Shown here in pieces: positions 46,392-58,770 of a DNA stretch of 64,000 nt (the first letter of the stretch is position 1; every line of letters begins with the position of its first letter). The translations under genes were made by a program, and so were the position numbers. Location of the stretch: contig JAOTOM010003978.1 in the NCBI GenBank assembly GCA_034440615.1, forward strand, positions 62,001-126,000. Reading direction: 5' to 3'. A model generated the notes under the pieces. It had not been told where the DNA came from. It made no database searches and worked only from the letters and a program-made list of their open reading frames with translations. This DNA is from Ashinkailepas kermadecensis. Its lineage: Eukaryota; Arthropoda; Thecostraca; Neolepadidae.

Positions 46392-47669
46392 ACCTTCACC
46401 TCTGTTGACCTGTAATGACCTTAAGCTGAGATCTTGTCGCCCTCACTTGCCATGCGTTCAGCAACTTGGAAAGACGGGGAAATTAGCGAATAGGCTGGAA
46501 AATCATCTAATTGGTCGCTCGGCAACTTCATTTGGGTTAGATAGCCCGGAAAATTGTTAAGCCAGATGTGTAATCTCCTGGCCACTCCCAGATGAAATGA
46601 TACTCTCCGACCACAGGGCAACATCAACTGGACACCAAATGTAAATATAAAAAAGCGCCAATGGACGCTTACGCACACCTGGTGCAAGATTGAAGCACTG
46701 TTTGGTGATAGCATAGCACGGTCTCATGGAACAAAATGCAAATACACTTAAATCCGATATGAATTACTATATCCAGTCGGGTGGATATCGTAATTCCCCC
46801 GGAACTTGCTGGCGTCGAATCCAGCGGTTATTGTCGGCACGGCGCTTGCGACGAATGTGGTGGATATTGTGTAATGGCACTCAGCGATCAGCACGATCAG
46901 CACGATCAGCGATCAGCGATCAGCACGAACGGTTATTCGTTGGATAACTATACAATGCATGACAGTTGCCGAGTTGCCGACCGCACGACTACAGAACCCT
47001 CTGCCTCTTCAGGTACCCATGTTCTTGGCACCTGCATTCCTCCGTGCCACGTACCACTCTGGTGTACCACGCCGAAAATGTCACGAACATTGGTCACTAT
47101 ATTTGCGCCTGCTACTGGCTGCCAGTATTTCGGGGAGGATCCAATCCGTCTTCCCTCCAAATCACGATCAATGTGTCGACTTTCGCGTGTTGTAAGGCAC
47201 ATTGTAGATATGGAGCCACCAGAGCCATAACCGTCGCATCTCCTGAGACATTCATGGCGGCAGGATGCCTCCGCTTGAAGATTCAGTTATTCCCGGCAGA
47301 TGGCTTCATACGCCAGGCGGTGCTTGTCTGCATATGCGATAGCACGGCGGCAGGAACCGCCGCTAGTTGCAATTCACGCTACGTGCAACGCCCACCATTT
47401 GGGATAACTTGAAGCCAAAAATGATAGGACTTAACCTGAGCTGGGATCAAAGTCTTCATATCAACCAATATTTCAGCGGACATTGCAGGGCACTTCATTA
47501 TATAACTTTCCAAATTCACCGATTTTATCTGGCCACCCTGCACCCAACAAAGCAAGCAATCAACTTTTGTGTCTTCTCAATTATATTTCATCGATCGAAT
47601 TTGTCCATCTAGATTGATTGACAACGTAAGTGTCGCATGCCGCCGCATACTATGCGTCGCTATTGGGAC
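46392..47669. other. Exon B-C intron segment: nothing recognised
   Basis: Unique sequence apart from a short GATCAGC(AC) run at 46884-46927. Frames such as 46781-47230 (+) are open but unassigned. Confidence 0.55.
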
Positions 47670-48300
47670 CGATATGTGGTCCACTGTTATTACCGGGACC
47701 GGTATATGGTCTGCTGCTCCACTATCGGGACTGGTATGTGGTCTACTGCGTCATTACCGGGACCGGTATATGGTCTGCTGCTCCACTATCGGGACTGGTA
47801 TGTGGTCTACTGCGTCATTACCGGGACCGGTATATGGTCTGCTGCTCCACTATCGGGACTGGCATGTGGTCTACTGCGTCATTACCGGGACCGGTATGTG
47901 ATATGGTGCGCCATTATGCCGGGACTGGTATGTGGTCTACTACGTCATTATCGAGACCGGTATGTAGCCTGCTGCTCCACTATCGGGACTGATTTGTGGT
48001 CTACTGCGCTGCTACTGGGGCTGATGGGTGGTCTATTATGCCGCTACTGGGGCTGGTCGGTGGTCTACTGCGCCGTTACTGTGGCCGGTGTGTGGTCTAC
48101 TGCGCCGTTACTGTCACCAGTGTGTGGTCTACTGCGCCGTTACTGTCACCAGTGTGCGGTCTACTGCGCCGTTACTGTCACCAGTGTGTGGTCTACTGCG
48201 CCGTTACTGTCACCAGTGTGTGGTCTACTGCGCCGCTACTGAGGCCAGTGTGTGGTCTACTGCGCCGCTACTGAGGCCAGTGTGTGGTCTAGTTAGTTAT
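47670..48300. repeat. 33-bp minisatellite with 66-bp higher-order unit
   Basis: Left part: alternating GGTCTACTGCGTCATTACCG and GGTCTGCTGCTCCACTATCG units give a 66-bp higher order. Right part (about 48060-48290): a more homogeneous GTGTGGTCTACTGCGCCGTT ACTGTCACCA unit. The period is divisible by three, so ORFs here are spurious. The array is interrupted by a SINE-tail insertion at 48295-48345. Confidence 0.93.
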
Positions 48301-48360
48301 TTGGGCTTTAGGGCGCATCGACTACATAGGTCATATAGCGCCCAGCAGTGTGTGGTCTAC
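48284..48360 (-). mobile_element. Ultrashort 3' SINE-family fragment inserted in a minisatellite
   Basis: TTAGTTATTTGGGCTTTAGG followed by the hairpin GGGCGCATCGACT ... GGTCATATAGCGCCC at about 48295-48345 is the complement of the SINE 3' tail. It interrupts the 33-bp minisatellite, and CAGTGTGTGGTCTA occurs on both sides. That repeat is compatible with a target duplication but also with the array itself. Confidence 0.75.
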
Positions 48361-51286
48361 CGCGCCGTTCCCGAGGCCGGATGCGATCGGCCGCGTCGCT
48401 TCCGGGATCGGTCAGTGTAGACGAGGACACGCGCCGGCATCGGCCGGCCCGCCTGCGAACACACCCAGACCAGACCGTCTGCAGGCCGGGCCCGGCCGCC
48501 GCCCAAGGCCGCACAGGGCGCGCGGGCGCGCCAGACGCCCGTGCAGACGGGCGGCGGTCGGCGGCGCGCCCTGCGACGGCCGGGACGCGGGGCCGTAAGT
48601 CCGCCGCCAGCCGACCCGCGAGACACGCTGCAGCGGCGGTCGGGTCGCGTTCGACGAGCGCTGCCGGCCGGCCGGGCGGCGCCCCGGGCGGCAGCGCTGT
48701 CCGGGAGCGTCATGCGGTGCTGTGGCCTGCGACCGCCGCCATAAACAGCCATTCGGCTCGCCATCAACGACCGCTAGTCGGTGGTGTGTGAACTGGATGT
48801 GGACGGCCGGGGGGGGCGGTGTGCGCCGTCCCGTCGTGGATAGTCGTTAACATGGCCCATTGGTAGCGACCGAAACGACTTCGATGCGGTCTTGGCACCC
48901 CCGCCTGCAGCGACGCCGAAGTCGAGCCGGCGCCGCTGGCGGTGGCCCGGACATTGCTGCTCAAATCTCACCAACAGTGCGGCGTTCGAGGTCGCGGGAG
49001 GACGGACATGAGCGGCTGTTTGCACTCACAACGTCAGTCACTCGATTATTCCAAGTGTGACTACTTCAAATGTGATTATTCCAAGTGTGCGCTGGCGGTG
49101 GGGCCAGCAGCGGCGGCAGGACTCTTTTGCTCCGGTATGCATGCCACTTCAGCGCTACGTGTAGAGAGTGAGGATGTGTGCTGAGAACAAGAATTGCGAT
49201 TTGAAACAGTGATTGGTCGTAGCAATCAAGTACGCAGCAAGAGCGGATCCGGTCGGTCGGTTGTGGGGGGGACTTCCGACAAGCCGTCAATTTTCCCGCA
49301 AAAAAATCCACAAATGCTGGAGCCGGTGTACATAGCAAGACTGCGAAAATGTTCTTGAGCGGAGAGGGCTGTAGAGATGGAAGGGGGATATGGTGTTGGG
49401 CTAAGCGGTCGCATCAGTACCATAAAAAACAAGACATGTCGCCCCCCACCTTCAGCATTCCCCCCCCATGGATCTGCCTTTGGTATGCAGCACAAATGGA
49501 GTGAGCCGCTCATGGGACAAGGACCGGAAACAAAAGAATGGAGTAATTCGCTGTCGACGCCACGAAAAAGAACTAATTCAAACGGGGAGAACTAGTTCAA
49601 ATGCGCATGGAACGAAGGCAGTGCAATCGAGTCGGCCATCGAGTCGAAGATCGAGTCTGCGATGTCAACATTGGCTTGCCGGACGCTAAATTGACTATAA
49701 TATAGAGATAGTAATATGACAGAAAAACAGCCAGTTTGTGCAATAAAATTGGCTCTAAAACAAACTGCCGTTGAAAAAACACAATCAGGCTGCTGGGCTT
49801 CGAATATGACAGCTGGTGTGCAAACATAACTGGGCAATACTCTGAACTGTAAGCTGCTGCGAATCAGGTGCTAAACCGGATTCAAACTACCCAGGAGCGC
49901 AGGAGCTATATTGGAGACTTCGGAATGACCTTGGGAAAGGGTGGTCACCTCAGAGTGGTTGAATTCCATGTGGCGTCCATAAGGTCAGCGTTAAAATTGT
50001 CCCGAAGTCGACGGAGCGAGAGTGGGGTCCGTCGATTTGTTCTCGCCATTTTTCCGCACGACCGTCGGTATGCTAATGAAAGCACGCTCGTGGACGTTCC
50101 AACCCGCTCCCCGGTGTTCTCTCCGACTATTCCAGAAGCGATCGGGCGGGAAATGTGCGAGCACACGGAAGTGGTCACGTCAGGAACCAGTGGTGGTGCG
50201 GGAGGCGTCACCCCGAGATGGCCAGCCACATTACCAGACGTTGTTTATGCACCGCCGAATCGCCTCGGACAAGTCCAGCCATTCCCTGAGCCGGCAGTGC
50301 GCGGCTACCAACTGCGCCGTCCGAGGAGCTGCGCCCAAATGTTATGCGACACACACATGGTGGCCGGCCACAACGCCTCCAGCGCCGACCCCCCTCCCCA
50401 CGGCGGGTCGTAATTTCCACCAGACCTGGCACGGACAACTGCACGCCCTGACAAGTCGACGGAGCTGAAGCCGATGAATTAAACAATCACGGCCGGGCTG
50501 TTCTGATTGTGCCGTTCCGCCGCGAACCGTGCTGATGAACTGTGTCGAACGGCGATGTACGTTGGCGACGAAGCTGCTGTGAATGTTCCCCGTTGCCCCC
50601 ACCCCCAGCTGCACGCGGCGCTAGGCTTGCACGGCGGCTTGTTTAATACCGAGTGGCGAGTTTATTGGAGCATCATACAAATCGCCACTATCAAAACATT
50701 ACGCTGATTGGCGAATTTTGTGCAAGGCAGCTGTCATCAGCTCTACAGGTAAGGATTGCATCATAATTGAAAAGCAACAAATCAGGGTGACCTGTCTATC
50801 TCGCTTCCGGGTATCACCGCGCAACAAACTTTGGAGAGGGTGGGGAAACTGTTTTGGGGTTCATTTTTTTCACGCCACGCCCATAGGCGTAATGTTAAAC
50901 TTCACGACTCTTAGGAACACGCCCCCCGCCCCCCTTGACGATGCCCATGCCGTTAGCAGTAGGATATCACAGGTAAAAGGCAAGCTATCCGGGTTCCCAA
51001 GCGCTGTGTGGCATGGCTCGATTTAACCACGGTTCAAACCAGGCGGCTAAAGCTGGCCTCTTACGCAGCGCCACGGCGGCTTGGGCCTGCCAAACCAATT
51101 CAACGTGTGCCGCTTCGGGGCCACTCCACCGCGAAGTGACACAACGAAAGTCAAACGAAAACGAACGGCGCACACACATGCACACGGATGTAACATTTCG
51201 TCGCCCACCCTGCTATCTGAAGACGTTCACTTTGACGACAGACGTTGGTCGCCCGTCGACGGCCGCCGTCGGCGCCGCTCGCTCAC
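48361..51286. other. Exon B-C intron near exon B: CpG-rich then unique, no gene
   Basis: 48361-48800 is very CpG-rich without repeats. 48800-51286 is unique. A conserved exon was looked for and not found; exon C follows exon B directly by phase. Confidence 0.55.
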
Positions 51287-51440
51287 CGAAACTGCTTGTT
51301 CTCGCCGATCGTGCGGAAGAAGTAGGGGTACTTGGTGCGGTTGGACAGCAGCACCCCCTCGGCGCTGTACGAGATCACCAGCACCTTGAAGTGACGCGAC
51401 ACGCCCACGATCGGCTCCAGCGTGTTGGAGCAGGCCGGCC
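51287..51440 (-). CDS. GABA-B receptor-like gene, exon B (lobe 1 core)
   Basis: The exon follows acceptor GGTCTGCCGACCAG and ends CAG TTT CG before donor GTGAGC (51286-51281). Joined to exon A it gives GILGPACSNTLEPI, then FKVLVISYSAEG and SNRTKYPYFFRTIGEN. It matches the GABBR1 segment containing the second lobe-1 disulfide Cys (GCSS), the strand LIVLSYGSSS and the family signature R-x-FPTFFRT. The Ser after the Cys, a GABA carboxylate contact in GABBR1, is retained. The equivalents of Gly151, Ser153 and His170 of GABBR1b are Ser, Glu and Ile here. A second sequon, NRT, is present. Phase 2 at the donor matches the single leading base of exon C. Confidence 0.94.
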
Positions 51441-52723
51441 CTGGTCGGCAGACCGGGTCGGTTCGGGTCAGGTCGGGTCAGATCAAGCCAGGCCAAATCA
51501 AATCGTGTGAGCGAAAATGAGTCTGGTCACTGGTGCATAGCCAAATCTACGCTTATGACAGGCAGAGTAGAACAGATCAGGACAAGGTAGAACAGGAAAT
51601 GACAGGTCAGAGTGGGGCACGCTAGGGGAGAACAGGACAATGCAGCGTAGGTCAGGTCAGGTCAGGATGAGCCAGGACAGGTAAGACCAGGAGCAGGGAG
51701 GGAAGAAAGAACAACAAGATAAGGAAGGTTATTTCTGTAGAGAATGCTATCGACTCGTCACGGTACAGTCACAACGAACAAACATTCGATTATATACAAA
51801 TATAATGGAGGGATTGTGCCTATAGTCGGCTGCACTTCATTGTTTCAAGCACTATATCTGTTCATACCTACCATGGCATACCATGGTAGGTTCATACCTA
51901 CCATACCATAAGATACTGTTCTGGTCAAATTCTTACCAGCCATTACCACACTGGGTACACACTGTGAATGCCGTGCAGCATATGATATCCTATACGCAGG
52001 AATGCGGCACAAACGGCGACAGGGCGGAAATACTTCTGACGGCTTCTGAGCCGTGCCACACAACTGGTAGAACGAAACAGTGGAGACGAAATCGGACGGG
52101 ACAGGACAAGAAACTGAATGGAGAATTATGGGAACGCTACGAAACTATGGGGAGTGGGGAGGGGAGCAGGCAGGAACGACAACCGAAGGAGGTCATCAAC
52201 TGACACGGGAGGGGAAAGATGAAATGCCTTGGCAGGAGACGATACGAAAACAGGATGAAGTCCACACGGCAGTAGGATGTTGACGGGCACAGCAGCTGGC
52301 GTGGCACGGACGAGGAAGGAGAACGGGATCGGGCACAACACACGGCAGGCGGTCGGGCCGGAACGGAGCACGTGCGAACCAACACCACAAACGTGAGGGG
52401 CGGGGCGGACCCAGAAACCTGGCTGTGAGGGGTAACACATTCTCTGATTTGGAAAAAAAAATCATCAGAGTTGAGCAGCTGATGCTGTCGGCCTGTTTAT
52501 GACAATATTTATATCGTTCTTAGATTCTTAGATTTCAAGAAAATGCCATTTTAGTGGAAAATATCGGCAAAAATCGGCCTCTTAGTGGGAGGGGAGAGAT
52601 CATGGCCACTTTGCCCCTCAGCTCCCCCTTGAATTCACCCCTGGTGAAGGGCGCAGCACACCCAACAACAACACAACCGAGCCGACACGCGCACACGCAG
52701 TGCAAACCCGCGTGCACAACACC

Positions 52724-52747
52724 ACACACACACACACACACACACAC
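52724..52747. repeat. (AC)n microsatellite in the exon A-B intron
   Basis: About twelve AC units, 60 bp into the 1.4-kb intron after the exon A donor. The other (GT)n runs are at 561-583 and 41099-41155. Confidence 0.95.
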
Positions 52748-52804
52748 CGACCAACTCGCCTCAACCCCACCGAGCGCGCTGCACACCCGCGCCCGTCGAC
52801 CTAC

Positions 52805-52969
52805 CCAGTATGCCCACCATTTGAGGGAACTCGGGCATGCTCAGGTAGTTGATGAAGTGCGTCATCACCATGTCGGCGCTGCACTGGCCGTCGGTGGACA
52901 CCAGACGCAGCTCGTAGTTGGCCAGGATCGAGCTGTTCGAGTTGATGGCGTCGCGCGCCATCTTGACGG
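52805..52969 (-). CDS. GABA-B receptor-like gene, exon A (lobe 1 start)
   Basis: The exon reads (G)CC GTC AAG ATG on the minus strand and encodes AVKMARDAIN, then NYELRLVSTDGQC, and ends MVGIL plus the first base of a Gly codon. The acceptor is CTCTGTTGCAG at 52970-52980 and the donor is G|GTAGGT at 52804. This corresponds to the GABBR1 stretch with the motifs PAVEMALEDVN, DYELKL and the conserved Cys of DSKC, which forms a lobe-1 disulfide in the family. An N-glycosylation sequon, NSS, lies near the start. It enters in phase 1 (two bases start the exon), so an upstream exon ending in one codon base is required and is not securely found. The donor is followed by a short GC-rich intron containing (AC)n. 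Confidence 0.93.
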
Positions 52970-53084
52970 CTGCAACAGAGACGACAGAGATGGGGCGTCG
53001 GCGGCCGTGTCCCGCGCCGCTGCGGCACGCGCGGTCACAGCGCACTCTGCGTGCCGCCGGCAACGATGGATTTGGGGTCGCACG

Positions 53085-53147
53085 CACAGTTCGTGATTAG
53101 TTAGTCATTTGGGTTTTAGGGCGCTTCGAGCAAACAGTTCGCAATTA
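53085..53147 (-). mobile_element. ~35-bp SINE-tail fragment with imperfect target duplication
   Basis: TTAGTCATTTGGGTTTTAGG plus GGCGCTTCGAGC (about 53100-53130) matches the other tail-hairpin fragments but stops before the second hairpin arm. AGTTCGTGATTAG on the left and AGTTCGCAATTAG on the right are near-identical flanks, consistent with a 13-bp target duplication. It lies just upstream of exon A. Confidence 0.65.
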
Positions 53148-53284
53148 GCGGCCCTGCTGAGGGACAAAGTCGTTTTAAAAACTGATGAGCCATGGAGCAG
53201 GCGGAGAGCGGCTATCATTCAACACGTGCCGTGCAGCGGTCGGAGGGCTACCGTGGCAAAAACACTTTTTAGCCCAATGAGGGG

Positions 53285-55195
53285 CATGGCACTCCATCTA
53301 TGGCTAATACACTCCTACTATCAGTCATGCACACTCACGTCACACTCCATCTCTGGCTAATACACTCCTACCACCAGTCATGTACACCCACGTCACACTC
53401 CATCTCTGGCTAATACACTCCTACCCCCAGTCATGCACACCCACGTCACACTACATCTTTGGCTAGTACACTCCTACTTCCAGTCATGCACACTCACATC
53501 ATACTCTATCTCTGGCTAATACACACCTACCCCCCAGACATGCACACCCACGTCACACTGCATCTCTGGCTAATACACTCCTACCCCCAGTCATGCACAC
53601 CCACGTCACACTCCATCTATGGCTAATACACACCTACCCCCAGTCATGCACACCCACGTCACACTACATCTTTGGCTAGTACACCCCTACTCCCAGTCAT
53701 GCACACTCACGTCACACTCCATCTCTGGCTAATACACACCTACCCCCAGTCATGCACACCCACGTCACACTCCATCTCTGGCTAATACACACCTACCCCC
53801 AGTCATGCACACCCACGTCACACTCCATCTCTGGCTAATACACACCTACCCCCAGTCATGCACACCCACGTCACACTACATCTCGGGCTAGTACACTCCT
53901 ACCACCAATCATGCACACTCACGTCACACTCCATCTCTGGCTAATACACTCCTACCCCCAGTCATGCACACTTACGTTACACTCCATCTCGGGCTAATAC
54001 ACTCCTACCACCAATCATGCACACTCACGTCACACTCCATCTCTGGCTAGTACACTCCTAACCCCAGTCATGCACACTCACGTCACACTACATAGCTGGC
54101 TAATACACTCCTAACCCCAGTCATGCACACTCACGTCACACTACATAGCTGGCTAATACACTCCTAACCCCAGTCATGCACACTTACGTTACACTCCATC
54201 TCGGGCTAATACACTCCTACCCCCAGTCATGCACACTCACGTCACACTCCATCTCTGGCTAATACACTCCTACCCCCAGTCATGCACACCCACGTCACAC
54301 TCCATCTCGGGCTAATACACTCCTAACCCCAGTCATGCACACTTACGTTACACTCCATCTCGGGCTAGTACACTCCTACCACCAATCATGCACACTCACG
54401 TCACACTCCATCTCTGGCTAGTACACTCCTACCCCCAGTCATGCACACTCACGTCACACTACATCTCTGGCTAATACACACCTACCACCAGTCATGTACA
54501 CCCACGTCACACTACATCTCTAGCTAATACACACCTACCCCCAGTCATGCACACCCACGTCACCTACATCTCTCGCTAATACACACCTACCACCAGTCAT
54601 GTACACCCACGTCACACTACATCTCTGGCTAATACACACCTACCCCCAGTCATGCACACCCACATCACACTCCATCTATGGCTAATACACTTCTACCACC
54701 AGTCATGCACACCCACGTCGCACTACATCTCTGGCTAATACACACCTACCCCCAGTCATGCACACTCACATCACACTCCATCTATGGCTAATACACTTCT
54801 ACCACCAGTCATGCACACCCACGTCGCACTACATCTCTGGCTAATACACACCTACCACCAGTCATGTACACTCACATCACACTCCATCTATGGCTAATAC
54901 ACTCCTACCCCCAGTCATGCACACCCACGTCACACTCCATCTCTGGCTAATACACACCTACCCCCAGCCATGCACACTCACATCACACTCCATCTCTGGC
55001 TAATACACACCTACCCCCAGCCATGCACACCCACGTCACACTCCATCTCTGGCTAATACACACCTACCCCCAGTCATGCACACTCACGTCACACTCCATC
55101 TCTGGCTAATACACTCCTACCCCCAGTCATGCACACCCACGTCACACTCCATCTCTGGCTAATACACTCCTAACCTCAGTCATGCACACCCACGT
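53285..55195. repeat. 53-bp satellite array, ~36 copies
   Basis: The unit is GGCTAATACACTCCTACCCC, CAGTCATGCACACCCACGTC, ACACTCCATCTCT. Variants ACACACC/ACACTCC, CCCACG/CTCACG and CCACCA/CCCCCA are interspersed. No coding potential. It lies upstream of exon A and separates it from the CpG-rich block at 56-57 kb. Confidence 0.95.
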
Positions 55196-55624
55196 CAGGT
55201 GGCGTCACGTGATATAAGTAACAACCAATGAAAGACTTGCTAGGAATAATAACGAACCGCATTATATAACAGGCACTATAGTAACATCTCCCGTGTCCGT
55301 GAAACGCTTAGAATGTTGTACAAATAAATTATGAGTATATTTTGCTGAATAGTTTCAACTTAAATTAGTGTTCTTCGTCTCATATCCGATCAAATCTGAC
55401 CGAATTCCGCTTAGCATAGTGCTTCGTATTTCAATCGCATGCGTTAATTTGTTTCAAAGGGCATCGACCTTTGACCTGACACAGGCCACGTCAATGCAAT
55501 GGGCAGCAGCAGCTGGATGGACGACGGATGGCCAACTTCAAATGTATGTATCGCTATCGAGGCGTCTGACTGATGCTTGGCGAACGCACTAACAACACCC
55601 AGGTCGCTATCACGTGGCCACACC

Positions 55625-55629
55625 ACCAC

Positions 55630-55684
<55 letters not shown>

Positions 55685-55730
55685 TATCACTACCATTATC
55701 ACTAGCATCATCATCATCATCACCAGCTTG
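55625..55730. repeat. (ATC)n trinucleotide tract
   Basis: About 20 perfect CAT/ATC triplets at 55628-55684, then an interrupted stretch to 55722. Confidence 0.97.
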
Positions 55731-55778
55731 GAGGCGGCGCCAGGACCGCCACCGTGCACAAGCCGCTCTGCTGTAAGC

Positions 55779-56205
<427 letters not shown>

Positions 56206-56514
56206 GCGGAACAGCTACGGCACAGTCGCCTGCACGCGCGACTCCAGGCGAGGCAGGCTTGAATTCGTGCTGGCCCAGCGCCAGCGCCCGGGTGCGCACG
56301 CTGCCCTGTCGCAGCTCTCCCCGCCGAACACCCGGTGTTACCTGCCCGGGTCCCCACCGAACACCCTGCGCTACTTGCCCGGATCGCACAGTGGTGCTGC
56401 ACGTATTGTGCATCGCATGAACCGTGCATGAACGGTCAGTGTGGAGCGACGCCTTCCATCTCGTCCGAGCGACTCGCTGCAGACCGCCAGCGGACAGCCG
56501 TGAGTGTACGCGCC

Positions 56515-56620
56515 CGTACCCTTGCAGCTCGTGGTCACTGCGATCACCTTCAGATACTGGAATGTCGCGAGCGTGCCGCCACGGTCGCAGCACTGCCTGC
56601 ACCGTCTTCGCGCCGCCGCC
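56515..56620 (-). other. Weak candidate exon with receptor-like strand (function unknown)
   Basis: Minus-strand frame reading GGTLATFQYLKVIAVTTSCK with balanced codon use, ending AAG G|GTACGG, a phase-1 donor compatible with exon A. The pattern TL-x(5)-LKVIAVTTS resembles the beta strand in lobe 1 of class C receptors, but that strand is already supplied by exon B. It could therefore be a decayed paralogous exon, an unrelated exon or chance. It lies in a CpG-rich segment. No clear acceptor was identified. Confidence 0.15.
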
Positions 56621-56864
56621 GTACGACGTCCTCCTGGCGCAGGCCGTTTCCTTCCGCCGGCAAGCTGTCCAGTTGGCCGTTGACCCGTGGTCTCCTGCAC
56701 GGAGCATCAGATCACTCGCCCATGACCTGCAGGCACTGGCGGATCAGCTCTGATCTCGGCAGTGGGCGTCGGCCGCCACGGGACGCGGTCACAGCCGCCC
56801 CGCTCGGGGGCCGTGTCAAGGTCAACCGGCGGCCGCGGGACACGAGACCAAGGGGGCGCGACGG

Positions 56865-57020
56865 CGCGCCGACCAATCAGCGGATGGCCAGTCAGCGGGC
56901 AAGCGACCAATCAGCGGACAGCCAGTCAGCGGGCAAGCGACCAATCAGCGGACAGCCAGTCAGCGGGCAAGCGACCAATCAGCGGACAGCCAGCCGGCAA
57001 GCGACCAATCAGCGGACAGC
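56865..57020. promoter_or_regulatory. Five phased CCAATCAG boxes in a CpG-rich block (possible promoter)
   Basis: GACCAATCAG fits the NF-Y consensus RRCCAATC(A/G) and recurs five times at 34, 34, 34 and 30 bp, near three DNA turns. The surrounding 56200-57150 is rich in CpG and lacks transposon similarity, as promoters of broadly expressed genes often do. It sits about 3.9 kb upstream of exon A in the direction of receptor transcription. No TATA box, initiator or start site can be assigned. The array may equally be an ordinary minisatellite. Confidence 0.3.
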
Positions 57021-57030
57021 CAGCCGGCAG
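56865..57030. repeat. 34-bp repeat carrying CCAAT boxes, ~5 copies
   Basis: The unit is GCGACCAATCAGCGGACAGC CAGTCAGCGGGCAA. CCAATCAG starts at 56873, 56907, 56941, 56975 and 57005. See the regulatory entry for the same interval. Confidence 0.92.
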
Positions 57031-57327
57031 CGGGCTGTCCGCGAGCCCGGCGACAACGCAGAGGCGGAGGCGGGGCCGCGGTAAGCGGGGCGGAGCGTCT
57101 GGCGCCGCCACGGCGGCATCGCGGCAGGCCAGGTCATCGTCAGGCGCCTCAATGTTCAATCCGCGTAATAGAAGCTGCCCGACTTGTGGAATGACGCTCT
57201 TCACGGGCACGGGCTTAACGTGCCGCCGTTATGCGAAGTGCTGCATGACAGCACGGATTGTAAGCGGTAAGACGACACGCACTGTTCGGCTGTGATCGAC
57301 CACAGGGCGGCTGTGTTGGTGCTAAGT

Positions 57328-57645
57328 GCGAGATATTGATGGCACTATTTACCGGAGTCGATAACTCCGGATGACTAACTAAGTTTAGGGTCGATCTGGT
57401 CATCAGTGGGCGGCATGTATAAAGTCATAAAAGGTTAAAGCTTAAAAAAAGCCAAAAAGGCCAAATGAGAAAAACCATATTTAAAAAAGTACTGGAAATG
57501 TACATACTCTCACCCAATCAATCCCTTTATGCGAGATATTGATGACACTATTGTGCTACCGGAGTCGATAACATCCGGATGACTAACTAAGTTTAGGTTC
57601 GATCTGGTCATCAGTGCTATGTACACGCAATAAAGTTATAAAGCG
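57328..57645. repeat. Two copies of a ~110-bp noncoding repeat
   Basis: TGCGAGATATTGATG-CACTAT, ACCGGAGTCGATAAC, TCCGGATGACTAACTAAGTT and TAGG-TCGATCTGGTCATCAG occur at 57328-57410 and 57530-57622, followed in both by ATAAAGT-ATAAA. Probably fragments of a dispersed element. The intervening 57430-57520 is A-rich. Confidence 0.85.
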
Positions 57646-57984
57646 ACCAGACGCTTAATAAGAAGCCCTCCCCACCATCCCAATCCTGAAGAAACCAGTC
57701 CTCCAATATCCACACACTTCAATGCCTATTACCTAGCCACCAGCCCTACTCCCTGATCTCTCTTGACACATGTGCAATGAATCCTTATCAATAATTTTTT
57801 AACTTCAACCAAACCCCCTTAAAGGGGTTTCTACCGACCCTACATAATTAAAAAAAAAACACCCCCCTCCACACAAATTAGAACTCAAAACAAGATTCCC
57901 GTCTAAAAATTTGTCCACCAAGTATTAAATACATTCAATGCTGACCGCCGATCTGGGACGCTTGTGGGTGTGTGTACCGATGCC

Positions 57985-58085
57985 CACTGAGCTGTGGATC
58001 AGCTGACCGCCGATCTGGGCGCTTTCGACAGCCGATCTGGGCGTTTTCGACGGCCGACCTGGGCGCTTTCGACAGCCGATTGCTG
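57985..58085. repeat. 27-bp tandem repeat, 4 copies
   Basis: The unit is GCCGATCTGGGCGCTTTCGA CA/GGCC. Short array in CpG-rich sequence. Confidence 0.88.
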
Positions 58086-58494
58086 CTCGTGCTGACCAGC
58101 CACCCTCGCGCTATTCTAGTGACGGCCGGTGATTTCAGGTGCTGCCGGCTGCTAAAGACCAGGCGCACCGCTCGCGAGCGCGTGTCAACAGACGCGTTCG
58201 AGACGCACGGCTGTGGTGTCGCTAACCGTGCACGTGCACGGCTTAACGGCCAGCAGCCGCCCTGCCGGCTGTGATTGTCACCAGCCGACCTGACGCGCGT
58301 GGACGCGGGGTGACGCGATGCCACTGCGGTGACCCGCACGACTTCACATACACATTCGCATGGCGTATCAGCGCGCCGCCGGGCATACAGGTCAATCAAC
58401 GGTCGGAGCAGCTGCCTTTGCACAGAGTCGACTCGCCGCTGCCTTCAAGCAGCAGTAGCTGTGCGAGGGTGACCGCTCGCCTGTGCTTCACAGC

Positions 58495-58770
58495 CAGAGT
58501 CAGTCCCGGCCACAAACGGTCCACACTTCATGGGTTTCACAGCGGGTCAGTCCCGGCAACAAATGGTCCACACTTCATGGGTTTCACAGCGGGTCAGTCC
58601 CGGCAACAAATGGTCCACACTTCATGGGTTTCACAGCGGGTCAGTCCCGACCACAAATGGTCCACATTTCATGGGTTTCACAGCGGGTCAGTCCCGGCAA
58701 CAAATGATCCACATTTCATGGGCTTCACCGCGGGTCAGTCCCGACGACAAACGGTCCACATTTCGGGCGA
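58495..58770. repeat. 47-bp minisatellite, ~6 copies
   Basis: The unit is GTTTCACAGCGGGTCAGTCC, CGGCAACAAATGGTCCACAC TTCATGG. Terminal copies carry CGACCACAAA and CGACGACAAA variants. Confidence 0.93.

Noticed and set aside
47637..48420. 200-codon frames with repeated tyrosine/tryptophan motif
   Set aside because: 33-bp minisatellite; open in three frames.
53285..55195. CRISPR-like regular repeats
   Set aside because: Contiguous 53-bp head-to-tail satellite; the variation is substitutional and there are no unique spacers.
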